A stretch of 64,000 nt of DNA from Microvirga lotononidis (GTDB lineage Bacteria > Pseudomonadota > Alphaproteobacteria > Rhizobiales > Beijerinckiaceae), in NCBI RefSeq assembly GCF_034627025.1, contig NZ_CP141048.1, positions 1,810,001 through 1,874,000 on the forward strand, read 5' to 3'. Positions 17,102 through 25,345 of this stretch are shown here, piece by piece (position 1 is the stretch's first letter; every line of letters starts with the position of its first letter). Both the position numbers and the translations under genes were made by a program. Under the pieces are notes generated by a model. That model had not been told where the DNA came from. It searched no databases and saw nothing but the letters and a program-made list of their open reading frames with translations.

Positions 17102-18106
17102 ATGTCCCTCGCCCGGTCCTCCCTCATTTCCGGCCTGATCGTCCTTCTCGGATGCCTGAGCGTCGTGTCCCTCGTCGTCGGCCCGGCGCCGATCGCGGTG
17201 CCGGAAGCCCTGCGGGCGCTCGTGTCGGACCAGGGGGCGGCCAGCATCGTGGTGCGGGAGATCCGCCTGCCGCGCACGCTTCTCGCCTTGCTCATCGGCT
17301 GGATCTTCGGCCTTTCGGGCGCGGGGCTGCAGGGGCTGCTGCGCAATCCGCTCGCCGACACGGCGGTGTTCGGGGCCCCGCAGGCGGCCGCCCTGGGGGC
17401 CGTGGTCGTGATCTATTCCGGCCTCGTCGGCACCCTGTCCTGGGCGCTGCCCTTCGCGGCGATTGCCGGAGCCCTCCTGTCGATCGCGCTCGTCGTGGCG
17501 GTCGCGGGACGGGGCGCCACCATCGTGGTGCTGGTTCTCGCGGGCCTCGCGGTCGGATCCCTGGCGGGAGCGGGCACGTCGCTCGCCATCAGCCTGTCGC
17601 CCAATCCCTTCGCCGTGACGGAGATCGTGTTCTGGCTCCTCGGCTCCTTCGAGGACAGGTCCTTCGTCCATGTGCTGCTTTGCGCGCCCTTCATCGTCCT
17701 GGCCTCGGGCCTGATCCTGTCGGCGGGATCGGGCCTGCGGGCGCTCGCGCTCGGCGAGGAGACGGCGCAGAGCCTCGGGATCGACGTACCGCGTCTGCGC
17801 GGCCTGATCGTCGCGGGCGCCGCCATCGGCACCGGGGCCTCGGTGGCGGTCGCCGGCTCCATCGGATTCGTCGGCCTTGTCGTGCCGCATCTCGTGCGCC
17901 CCTTCGTGGGCTACGATCCTGCCCGGACCCTCGTCCCGGCGGGCCTCGCCGGAGCTGTGCTCCTTCTCGCCGCCGACATCGCCGTGCGCCTCATCCCCTC
18001 CGGTGCCGAGGTGAAGATCGGCGTGCTCACGGCCCTGCTCGGTGTCCCGTTCTTCCTCTGGATCATCGCGCGCCGCAGGGCGGAACTGGTGGAGACGCCC
18101 GCATGA
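17102..18106 (+). CDS. FecCD/BtuC-type ABC transporter permease
   Basis: Inner-membrane permease of the iron-siderophore/haem/cobalamin importer family, 334 residues with about 9-10 membrane segments. Family motifs are EIRLPRTLLALLIGWIFGLSGAGLQGLLRNPLADT and LSPNPFAVTEIVFWLLGSF near residue 170. SIGFVGLVVPHLVRPFVGYD near residue 255 contacts the ATPase. The frame is open upstream, but membrane-protein character begins at ATG 17102. It overlaps the ATPase gene by 4 bp (ATGA). No binding-protein or TonB-receptor gene is nearby, so the substrate (Fe3+-siderophore, haem, B12) is undetermined. Confidence 0.9.
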   Translation: MSLARSSLISGLIVLLGCLSVVSLVVGPAPIAVPEALRALVSDQGAASIVVREIRLPRTLLALLIGWIFGLSGAGLQGLLRNPLADTAVFGAPQAAALGAVVVIYSGLVGTLSWALPFAAIAGALLSIALVVAVAGRGATIVVLVLAGLAVGSLAGAGTSLAISLSPNPFAVTEIVFWLLGSFEDRSFVHVLLCAPFIVLASGLILSAGSGLRALALGEETAQSLGIDVPRLRGLIVAGAAIGTGASVAVAGSIGFVGLVVPHLVRPFVGYDPARTLVPAGLAGAVLLLAADIAVRLIPSGAEVKIGVLTALLGVPFFLWIIARRRAELVETPA

Positions 18107-18888
18107 CGCGTCTCGAAGCCCGGTCCCTGACAGTGGACCTCGGAGCCCGCCGCGCCCTCGACGGGGTCGACCTCTCCCTCGAGCCGGGACGCTTCACTGT
18201 GATCGTCGGCCCGAACGGGGCCGGCAAGACGACCCTGTTGCGGAGCCTGGCCGGTCTGGCGGTGCCGTCGAAGGGCGAGGTCCTGCTGAACGGCCTCTCC
18301 CTGATCCGAATGCCTGCCGGCGGGCGGGCACGCTCCATCGCCTATCTGCCCCAGGGCGGCGGCGTCGCCTGGCCCTTGCCGGTCGCGGGCGTGGTCGCGC
18401 TCGGCCGCCTGCCCCATGGGGAAAAGCCGGATCGCCTGTCCGACGCGGGCCGGGAGGCGGTCGCCTCAGCGCTCCGCTCGGTCGGGCTGCAGGACTTCGG
18501 CCGAAGACCCGCCACGGCCCTGTCCGGCGGCGAGCGGGCCCGGGTCCTGCTCGCCCGCGCTCTCGCGACGCAGGCGCCGGTGCTGCTGGCCGACGAGCCC
18601 GTCGCGGCACTCGACCCGCGCCATCAGCTCGTCGTGCTCGACGTCCTGAAGACCCGCGCCCGGGCCGGCGCGAACGTGGTCGCCATCATGCACGACCTGA
18701 CGCTGGCGGCCCGCTTCGCCGACGACATCGTGCTGCTCCAGCGGGGGAGGGTCGAAGCCTTCGGCCCGCCCGCAACGGTTCTGACCGAGGAGAGGCTCGC
18801 CGCGATCTTCGGCATCCGGGCGCAGGTTCTGACGCGGGCGGGCGGCCTCCTGGTGGTGGCCGAAAGCCCCCTGCCGGGCCTCCCGTGA
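18103..18888 (+). CDS. FecE/BtuD-type ABC transporter ATPase
   Basis: ATPase partner of the preceding permease, 261 residues. Walker A is GPNGAGKTT near residue 36; a Q-loop is in IAYLPQGGG; the signature is LSGGERARVLLARAL; Walker B is LLADEPVAALDP; the switch His is in IMHDLTLAARFAD. The longer open frame upstream belongs to another reading frame of the permease region and is not used. The gene is coupled to the permease by the ATGA overlap. The operon lacks its substrate-binding protein. Confidence 0.9.
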   Translation: MTRLEARSLTVDLGARRALDGVDLSLEPGRFTVIVGPNGAGKTTLLRSLAGLAVPSKGEVLLNGLSLIRMPAGGRARSIAYLPQGGGVAWPLPVAGVVALGRLPHGEKPDRLSDAGREAVASALRSVGLQDFGRRPATALSGGERARVLLARALATQAPVLLADEPVAALDPRHQLVVLDVLKTRARAGANVVAIMHDLTLAARFADDIVLLQRGRVEAFGPPATVLTEERLAAIFGIRAQVLTRAGGLLVVAESPLPGLP

Positions 18889-18963
18889 CGAATTCCGCGC
18901 ATGGGCTTTATGTTACGGACTTACATTGACAAAGCCACAAGCCCGACGGATACCCCTGGTCAG

Positions 18964-19097
18964 AGCGCCGGACCCGAAGTGAATTTGCACTTTTGGAACC
19001 CATCCGGTGCATCTTCTCGTTGCTGGCGCATCGTTCTTCGCAGAAAACGGGGTCCATTGTTCACTCTCGCGGCCCTTGAGGGCCGCACGATGCGCTA
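18964..19097. repeat. Dispersed two-part palindromic repeat (copy D)
   Basis: GCCGGACCCGAAGTGAATTT, CACTTTTGGAACCCATCCGGTGC (module 1), then GCGCATCGTTCTTCGCAGAA and GCACGATGCGCTACGG (module 2). It lies in the 224-bp gap before the nucleotide-sugar dehydratase and may contain part of that gene's upstream region. Confidence 0.65.
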
Positions 19098-19112
19098 CGG
19101 TACGGCAGGGCT

Positions 19113-21077
19113 ATGAATCAGCAGGGTCTCAAGAAAGCGCTCATCGTTGTGCATGATCTCGTGGTGACGGGCGTGGCCGTTCTCGCGACCTTCTACGTGC
19201 GCTTCGACGGCTCGTTCCTCTACGATCGGCTCGTCCATCTGCCGCTTTTTCTTCCTCCCTTCGTCGCCTTCGCGGGCGTGGTCTACTGGTTCTCCCAGCT
19301 CTACAAGTCCAAGTGGCGCTTTGCGTCCCTGCCGGACCTGTTCAACATCTTCCGGGCCGCGACCATTCTGGCGGTCGTCCTCCTGGTGGTCGATTACCTG
19401 CTCGTCTCGCCGCAGCTCCGCGGCACCTTCTTCTTCGGCAAGATCACGATCGCCCTCTACTGGCTGATCCAGATGTTCCTGCTGGGCGGCCCGCGGCTGG
19501 CGTTCCGCTACATGAAATATGCCCGCTCGCGCCATACCCTGCAGCGCGACGCCAGCACGCCGACCCTGCTCCTGGGGCGCGGCAGCGACATCGAGGTGAT
19601 CCTGCGGGCCATCGAGGCCGGCACGGTCAAGAAGACGCAGCCCAAGGGCATCCTGACCTGGCGCAGCGACGATGTCGGGCAGTCCATGCGCGGCGTGCCC
19701 GTGCTCGGCACCTTTGCCGATCTCGATCAGGTCATTCAGGATTTCCACGAGCGGGGCACGCCCATCCGCCGCCTCCTGGCGACGCCGAGCGCCCTGATGC
19801 CGGAGGCCCATCCCGACATGCTGCTCGCCCGCGCCCGACGCCTCGGCCTGCCGCTGGTGCGGGTCACGAGCCTGGGCGAAGGCATGCGCGACGCCGAGCT
19901 CGCCCCGCTGGAGATCGAGGACCTGCTCCTGCGTCCGACCGTGCAGATCGACCGGAAGCGTCTGGAGAATTTCATCCGCGGCAAGCGCGTCCTGGTGACG
20001 GGCGGCGGCGGCTCCATCGGGTCGGAGATCTGCACCCGCGTGGTCGCCTTCGGGGCCAGCGACCTCATGATCCTCGAAAGCTCCGAGCCGTCCCTGCACC
20101 ACATCCTGGAAAACCCGACCTTGCTGTCGAGCGACACCAACGTGGACGGGGTCATCGCCGACGTGCGCGACCGGGACCGGGTGCGCGAGGTCATGAACGG
20201 GTTCCAGCCCGAGGTGGTCTTCCACGCCGCCGCCCTCAAGCACGTCCCCTATCTCGAGAAGAACTGGACCGAGGGGGTCAAGACCAACGTGTTCGGCTCG
20301 GTGAACGTGGCCGACGCGGCCGTCGAGGCCGGGGCCGACACCATCGTGATGATTTCCACCGACAAGGCCATCGACCCGGTCTCCATGCTCGGCGCCACCA
20401 AGCGCTTCGCCGAGATGTACGGGCAGGCGCTGGACGCCGAGTTCATGGGCCGCAACGGCGCGACCCGCATCATCGCGGTGCGCTTCGGCAACGTGCTCGG
20501 TTCGGTCGGTTCCGTCGTACCGAAGTTCAAGGCGCAGATCGCCCGCGGCGGGCCGCTCACGGTCACCCATCCGGACATGGTGCGCTACTTCATGACCACC
20601 CGCGAGGCGGCGGATCTCGTGCTCACCTCCGCGTCCCACGCGGAAGAGAGCCGCGCCCTGACCGAGCGCACCAACGGCGACGAGCGCGCCTCGGTCTATG
20701 TGCTCAAGATGGGCCAGCCGGTGAAGATCTACGAACTGGCCGAGCGGATGATCCGGCTCGCCGGCTACGAGCCCGGCGAGGATATCGAGATCCAGGTCAC
20801 CGGCACGCGGCCCGGCGAGCGGCTGCACGAGATCCTCTTCGCCCGCGAGGAGCCCCGCACGGAGATCGGCATCGACGGCGTCATGGCGGCGAAGCCCATC
20901 TTCGCCGATCGCGACCGGGTCGATCAGTGGCTGCAGATCCTGACGCGCTCCCTGGCGAACGGCGACCGCGCCCTGGCCGAGCAGGTGTTCGAGGATGCGA
21001 TCCCGGAGTTCAAGCGCCGGAAGCCCGCGCCCCAGCCTGCCGAGCCAGTTCAGCAAGCGCGTCTCGCGTCGAGCTGA
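19113..21077 (+). CDS. Membrane-bound nucleoside-diphosphate-sugar 4,6-dehydratase (WbpM/PglF/CapD family)
   Basis: Polysaccharide-biosynthesis enzyme of 654 residues, likely a UDP-GlcNAc-type 4,6-dehydratase making deoxy-amino-sugar precursors. Four membrane segments occupy the first 135 residues or so, followed by a CoA-binding-like region with LLLGRGSDIE. The C-terminal extended SDR domain has the NAD(P) loop VTGGGGSIGSE near residue 297 and the catalytic STDKA motif with LGATKRFAE. Its neighbours, a lipid-linked sugar transferase and two epimerases, fit an O-antigen or capsule role. Its 3' end overlaps the convergent epimerase gene by 68 bp. Confidence 0.9.
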   Translation: MNQQGLKKALIVVHDLVVTGVAVLATFYVRFDGSFLYDRLVHLPLFLPPFVAFAGVVYWFSQLYKSKWRFASLPDLFNIFRAATILAVVLLVVDYLLVSPQLRGTFFFGKITIALYWLIQMFLLGGPRLAFRYMKYARSRHTLQRDASTPTLLLGRGSDIEVILRAIEAGTVKKTQPKGILTWRSDDVGQSMRGVPVLGTFADLDQVIQDFHERGTPIRRLLATPSALMPEAHPDMLLARARRLGLPLVRVTSLGEGMRDAELAPLEIEDLLLRPTVQIDRKRLENFIRGKRVLVTGGGGSIGSEICTRVVAFGASDLMILESSEPSLHHILENPTLLSSDTNVDGVIADVRDRDRVREVMNGFQPEVVFHAAALKHVPYLEKNWTEGVKTNVFGSVNVADAAVEAGADTIVMISTDKAIDPVSMLGATKRFAEMYGQALDAEFMGRNGATRIIAVRFGNVLGSVGSVVPKFKAQIARGGPLTVTHPDMVRYFMTTREAADLVLTSASHAEESRALTERTNGDERASVYVLKMGQPVKIYELAERMIRLAGYEPGEDIEIQVTGTRPGERLHEILFAREEPRTEIGIDGVMAAKPIFADRDRVDQWLQILTRSLANGDRALAEQVFEDAIPEFKRRKPAPQPAEPVQQARLASS

Positions 21078-21951
21078 CCGGCTTCCAGCCCAGGTTCCGC
21101 AAGGCTTCGGGGCTCGCGACCAGCGAGCCCGCCAGCCGCTCGTAGGCCTCGCTCCGGCCCGTGAGCGTGGCGGCTCCCTTCAGGAGGAACGACGGCACCG
21201 GGACGAGCCCGGGCCTGCGTCCGAAACCCTTGCGCAGTGCCGTGACGATCTCGGGGATCGTCACCGGCTCCGGATCGGCCACGAGGAAGGGGCGCCTCAG
21301 GGGGCCTTCCGCGCGCAGGATCGTGTCCACGGCGGCCGTGAGATTGTCGAGGGAGAGGAGCGAGCGCCTGGCGCCCAAGGCCCCGAGGGGCAGGGGCCAG
21401 GGCGATTGCGCGAGCGCCAGGAGCGCCGCCATGTTGCCCTTCACTCCGGGACCGTAGACGAGCGCGGGGCGAAGGGCCGCCCAGTCGAGGCCAAGGGCCG
21501 CGAGGCCCCGCTCGGCCTCGAGCTTCGAGCGGCCGTAAGGATCGGTGGGGCGGGGTTCCAGGGCTTCGGTCAGGACGCCCTCGGCCGTCGGGCCGCTCTG
21601 GGCCCGGATCGAGGAGAGGAACACGAAGCGCTTCACGCCCGCCCGCTCGGCGGATTGCGCGAGCTTCACGGTCGCCTCGGTGTTGATGGTCCGGTAATCG
21701 TCCTCCGGGCGTCCCGACATGGCATGGGCGAGGCCCGCCGAGTGGATCACCATGTCCACGTCGCGAAGCGCCGCCGCCATGTTGTGCGGGGAGGCGATGT
21801 CGCCGATCACCGCGCTCGACGCGCCGGCGGGCACCTCGGACGGCCGGCGCAGCAGCACCCGGACCCGGTATCCTCGCCGGGGCAGCTCGTTCAGGAGATG
21901 TCGTCCGATGAAACCCGTGGCGCCGGTCAGGGCAATCAGGGGTGAATTCAT
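21010..21951 (-). CDS. NAD-dependent epimerase/dehydratase (extended SDR)
   Basis: Sugar-nucleotide-type SDR of 313 residues. The NAD loop is LTGATGFIGRHLL at the N-terminus; Ser is in RFVFLSSIRA; the catalytic pair YxxxK is in YGRSKLEAE. It begins at ATG 21951, overlapping the stop of the upstream sugar transferase by 4 bp, and ends 68 bp inside the convergent dehydratase. It resembles WbpV/GalE-like reductases that act with WbpL-type transferases (4-keto reduction), but the exact substrate is inferred from context only. Confidence 0.87.
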   Translation of the reverse strand: MNSPLIALTGATGFIGRHLLNELPRRGYRVRVLLRRPSEVPAGASSAVIGDIASPHNMAAALRDVDMVIHSAGLAHAMSGRPEDDYRTINTEATVKLAQSAERAGVKRFVFLSSIRAQSGPTAEGVLTEALEPRPTDPYGRSKLEAERGLAALGLDWAALRPALVYGPGVKGNMAALLALAQSPWPLPLGALGARRSLLSLDNLTAAVDTILRAEGPLRRPFLVADPEPVTIPEIVTALRKGFGRRPGLVPVPSFLLKGAATLTGRSEAYERLAGSLVASPEALRNLGWKPVSSTRDALAELARQAGARASGA

Positions 21952-23039
21952 CGGGAAACCTCCAGGGGAACTGACACGCGGGGATGCGAGAAGCGCCTGA
22001 GAACCAGGCCGACGAGAACGACCCCCAAGGCAAGCGCCGCGATCTGCACCGCGCCCGAGGGCCAGACAAGGGTCATAGCGGCGAGACCGGCCAGGACAAG
22101 GTTGAGGGCGAAAACATAAGCCGCGACCTGAAGGACCGAGAAGCCGTTGTCGGTGGCCTTCTGGTAGAAATGGCTGCGATGCGCCTCCCACACCTTCTCA
22201 CGCCGCGCGAGGCGGCGCAGCAGGGTGATGGTCGCATCCATCAGGTAGTAGAGCGGCAGCAGGAGCGCCGCCGCCAGCGCGCCCGTTCCGGCGAGCTGCA
22301 GCAGCATCCAGCCGACGAGAAGCCCGATGGGTAGCGACCCGACATCCCCGAGAAAGAGCCGCGCGACCGGCTTGTTGAAGGGCGCGAAGCCGAGGAGGGC
22401 GCCGCAGAGAGAGGCCGCCACGAAAACGATCGGCGTGCCGGTGATGAGGCCGAGGCCTGCGAGAAAGCCGGTGATCGGCACCATTTCGGCGACGGTGATC
22501 CAATCAAGTCCGTCCATGAAGTTGACGAGGTTCACGAACCACACGCCGCCGAGAACGAGAAGGGCGAATTCGATGCCCTCTGGGATCCAGGCGGGTAGGA
22601 TGTGGGTGCCTGAGGCTACGACGACTACGGCGACTGCCACGATCTGCAAGAGCAGTCGATGCATCGCAGACAGGGGGCGAATGTCGTCAACGGCACCGAC
22701 AACGGCAAGCCCGATGGCAGCAATCAAAACGACCCAGACAAAGCGAAAATGAATTCCGCTGCCCCAATTCACTTTGATGTCAGGCGCGAGGATGACGGCA
22801 AGGATTGAAACCGGAACAATCGTTGCGGTCAGGACTGCAATACCCCCCCCTTGGGGAGTTGGAATGCGGTGGCTTGAGCGGGCGTTGGGCCGCGCGAGGG
22901 CATAGCGCTGGAGCAGCGGCATGAGGATCGCGATCAAAGCCGCGGACAGCAATCCCGAAAGGACTATGAGGCCGAGAAGCACGCTTTCGCGTTCGAGAAA
23001 ACCCAAAAGATTCAGAGCGAGATTCTTTACGGAGTCCAT
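21948..23039 (-). CDS. Undecaprenyl-phosphate sugar-1-phosphate transferase (WecA/WbpL/MraY family)
   Basis: Polytopic membrane enzyme of 363 residues that starts lipid-linked glycan synthesis by moving a sugar-1-phosphate onto undecaprenyl phosphate. It has about 10-11 membrane segments. Motifs are TPQGGG, GAVDDIRPLS (Mg-binding Asp pair), VNFMDGLDW, LFLGDVGSLPIG and AHRSHFYQ. It is coupled to the downstream epimerase gene and adjacent to the upstream epimerase, with a WbpM-like dehydratase convergent: a compact WbpL/WbpM-style initiation module for O-antigen. Confidence 0.92.
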   Translation of the reverse strand: MDSVKNLALNLLGFLERESVLLGLIVLSGLLSAALIAILMPLLQRYALARPNARSSHRIPTPQGGGIAVLTATIVPVSILAVILAPDIKVNWGSGIHFRFVWVVLIAAIGLAVVGAVDDIRPLSAMHRLLLQIVAVAVVVVASGTHILPAWIPEGIEFALLVLGGVWFVNLVNFMDGLDWITVAEMVPITGFLAGLGLITGTPIVFVAASLCGALLGFAPFNKPVARLFLGDVGSLPIGLLVGWMLLQLAGTGALAAALLLPLYYLMDATITLLRRLARREKVWEAHRSHFYQKATDNGFSVLQVAAYVFALNLVLAGLAAMTLVWPSGAVQIAALALGVVLVGLVLRRFSHPRVSVPLEVSR

Positions 23040-23040
23040 T

Positions 23041-24048
23041 TTACGCCCTGTGGTAGTCGCGGTACCAGGCCACGAAGCGCCTGATCCCTTCCTCGAGCGA
23101 CGTCGCGGGCGCGAAGCCCACGTCGCGGCGCAGGTCCGTCACGTCGGCGCGCGTTTCCAGCACGTCGCCGGGCGGGAGCGGCACGTCCACCCGCTTCGCC
23201 TTTTTGCCGAGGGCATCCTCGATGAGCGCGATGAGATCGTTCACCTCTTCCGGTGAATCGTTGCCGATGTTGTAGACCCGGTGCGGCGCGGGGCCGGTGG
23301 CCGGATCGGGATGCTCGGCATCCCAGGTCGGATCGGGCGCCGGGATCCTGTCGACCAGCCGGACGATCCCTTCCACGATGTCGTCCACATAGGTGAAGTC
23401 GCGCCAGACCCGCCCCGCCTGGGCGACCTGGATCTCGCGGCCTTCGGCGATGGCATGGGTGAACTTGTAGACCGCCATGTCGGGCCGGCCCCAGGGACCG
23501 TACACGGTGAAGAAGCGCAGGCCCGTGCAGGGCAATCCGAAGAGGGACGCATAGGAATGCGCCATCATCTCGTTGGCCTTCTTGGTGGCGGCATAGAGGC
23601 TGATCGGGTGATCGGCGCTGTCGTGCTCGGAGAAGGGCAGCTTGCGGTTGGCGCCGTAGACCGAACTCGACGAGGCGTAGACGAGGTGCCGGATCCCGCC
23701 GTGGCGGCAGGCTTCCAGCATGTTCATGAAGCCGATGAGGTTCGACGCCGTGTAGGGCTGAGGATCGACGAAGCGCACGCCCGGCTGGGCGGCAAGATGG
23801 ATGACCTTCTCGAAACGGTGGCGCTCGAACAGGTCGCGGGTCGCCTCGGCGTCCGCGAGGTCCAGGCGCTCGCCCACGAAGGTGTTGTGCGGGGTCAGCG
23901 TTCCGAAGCGGGCCTCCTTCAGGCTCACGTCGTAATAGGGCGTGAAGCTGTCGACCCCGACCACCTGATGGCCGTCGGCCATGAGCCGCCGCGCGACGTG
24001 GAAGCCGATGAAACCTGCTGCACCGGTGACGAGGATGGGAGCTGACAT
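23041..24048 (-). CDS. NAD-dependent epimerase, UDP-glucuronate 4-epimerase-like
   Basis: Extended SDR of 335 residues. ILVTGAAGFIGFHVARRL binds NAD; VVGVDSFTPYYDVSLKEAR near residue 30 and HLAAQPGVRFVDPQPY near residue 80 are characteristic of UDP-glucuronate 4-epimerases (LpsL/WbnF group). The catalytic YxxxK is YAATKKANE. It would make UDP-galacturonate for LPS or exopolysaccharide. ATG 24048 is the start; sequence upstream is the dispersed repeat, not coding. It precedes the sugar transferase by 1 bp. Confidence 0.88.
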   Translation of the reverse strand: MSAPILVTGAAGFIGFHVARRLMADGHQVVGVDSFTPYYDVSLKEARFGTLTPHNTFVGERLDLADAEATRDLFERHRFEKVIHLAAQPGVRFVDPQPYTASNLIGFMNMLEACRHGGIRHLVYASSSSVYGANRKLPFSEHDSADHPISLYAATKKANEMMAHSYASLFGLPCTGLRFFTVYGPWGRPDMAVYKFTHAIAEGREIQVAQAGRVWRDFTYVDDIVEGIVRLVDRIPAPDPTWDAEHPDPATGPAPHRVYNIGNDSPEEVNDLIALIEDALGKKAKRVDVPLPPGDVLETRADVTDLRRDVGFAPATSLEEGIRRFVAWYRDYHRA

Positions 24049-24080
24049 GAAAAGGCCTGCCTGGTGAAGTGGAGGGAACC

Positions 24081-24268
24081 TTAGCGCATCGTGCGGAAAA
24101 GTGGACCTGGTTTTCCCGCGTCGAACGATGCGCCAGCCAAGAGCGGAGCGTCGGATCGATCCCAAAAGTGCAAGTCCACTTTCGGGTCCAATGCGCTCCC
24201 CCAAGAGTGGGGCATCGGATCGAACCCAAAAGGGCAGGTCCACTTTTGGGTCCGCTGCGTCAGACCTT
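24081..24268. repeat. Dispersed repeat, compound copy (copy E)
   Basis: Module 2 comes first (GCGCATCGTGCGGAAAAGTGG to CGAACGATGCGCC). Two module-1 units follow in reversed orientation (GCGTCGGATCGATCCCAAAAG to CGGGTCCAATGCGCT; GCATCGGATCGAACCCAAAA to TTTTGGGTCCGCTGCG). This is a tandem arrangement not seen in the other copies. It fills the gap upstream of the glucuronate epimerase gene. Confidence 0.75.
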
Positions 24269-24312
24269 TTCGTTAAGGGGATATCTTTTCGGGGCACCGC
24301 GCGGCGCGGGAT

Positions 24313-25251
24313 TCAGGTCGCGAAATCCTTCATAGAGACGGCTCTTGGCTCCTCGGCTTTCGCCCGCGGTTCCGGGCAATCCTTGTCCAGGTCGTCCTCC
24401 AAAGGCTCGAACGCGAAGGATTGGCGCTCCCGTGCCATGAAGGCCGTGGGCATGACGGCCTGCATCTCGGCCTCGGCGGCCTTCAGGAACGCGTCGTCGT
24501 GACCGGGATAGAGGTGGAAGATCGCCAGCGCCTTCACGCCGGCGCTCTGGGCCAGTTCGACGCCCTTCTGCCAGGTGGAATGGCCCCATCCGCGGCAATA
24601 GGAATATTCGGCGTCGGAGAACATGCCGTCGAAGACCATCAGGTCGGTGCCGCGCACGAAATCCGCGAGGCTCGGATCGGGCCAGGGATCGCTGTGCTCC
24701 ACGTCGCTGATGTAGCAGATGCTGCGGCCCCGGTGGCTGATGCGGAACCCCGTGGCTCCGCCCGGATGGTTCAGGAGATGCGTCTCGATCCGGGTGCCGT
24801 CGTCGAGGACGAGCGGTTCGCCCGCCTTGAAGCCGTGATGCTCGAACCGGGCGGGGAGCTGGCCGAGGCGCACGGGAAAGAGCGGCGGAGCGAAGAGGCG
24901 GTTCAGGGGCTCCATGGCGCTCTCCCCTTCCAGGTGGCCGCAATAGGTGCGGATCACCCGGTCCTTGGCGAGAAGGGCAGGCTTGAAGAAGGGAAGGCCG
25001 CTGATGTGGTCGAGGTGAAGATGGCTGAGCAGAATGTCGATCTTCTCGGGCGCGGAGGCGGCGAGTTCGGTGCCGAGGGCGGAGAGACCGGTTCCCGCAT
25101 CGAGGATGAACAGGCGGTCTCCGCAGCGGACTTCGATGCACGGCGTGTGCGAGCCGAACTCGACGTATTGGGGGCCGGATGCGCAGGTGGAGCCGCGTAT
25201 GCCCCAGAACCGGACCCGCAACGCGTCAGAGGATGCAACACGCCTTACCAT
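24313..25251 (-). CDS. MBL-fold metallo-hydrolase
   Basis: Metallo-beta-lactamase-fold protein of 312 residues. The metal site HLHLDH is at residues 77-82, and FILDAGTGLSALG and the opening VRFWGIRGSTCASGP place it in the RNase Z/PhnP-like branch (phosphodiesterase-like). Later ligand candidates are H in LLNHPGG, D in CYISDVEHSD and H in AIFHLYPGHDD. Several cysteines and a long acidic C-terminus are present. The natural substrate is unknown. A perfect 18-bp palindrome lies 33 bp upstream of the start. Confidence 0.85.
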   Translation of the reverse strand: MVRRVASSDALRVRFWGIRGSTCASGPQYVEFGSHTPCIEVRCGDRLFILDAGTGLSALGTELAASAPEKIDILLSHLHLDHISGLPFFKPALLAKDRVIRTYCGHLEGESAMEPLNRLFAPPLFPVRLGQLPARFEHHGFKAGEPLVLDDGTRIETHLLNHPGGATGFRISHRGRSICYISDVEHSDPWPDPSLADFVRGTDLMVFDGMFSDAEYSYCRGWGHSTWQKGVELAQSAGVKALAIFHLYPGHDDAFLKAAEAEMQAVMPTAFMARERQSFAFEPLEDDLDKDCPEPRAKAEEPRAVSMKDFAT

Positions 25252-25283
25252 TTCAGGATCATGACCAATCGAAAACCCTGCTT

Positions 25284-25301
25284 ATGTGCGCTAGCGCACA
25301 T
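25284..25301. promoter_or_regulatory. Perfect 18-bp palindrome upstream of the MBL gene
   Basis: ATGTGCGCT-AGCGCACAT is perfectly self-complementary with no spacer. It sits between the stop of the ABC-like gene (25346) and the start of the MBL gene (25251), where a promoter is expected. It looks like a dimeric repressor operator; the regulator is not identifiable. Confidence 0.5.
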
Positions 25302-25345
25302 CGACAAGCTGCCCCCGAGCGGGACGGCAGGTCAAGGTAAATATA

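Noticed and set aside
17029..18888. A 619-codon frame that could suggest a fusion ending in the FecE-like ATPase
   Set aside because: The first 358 codons are an out-of-frame reading of the permease gene; the ATPase has its own start at 18103.
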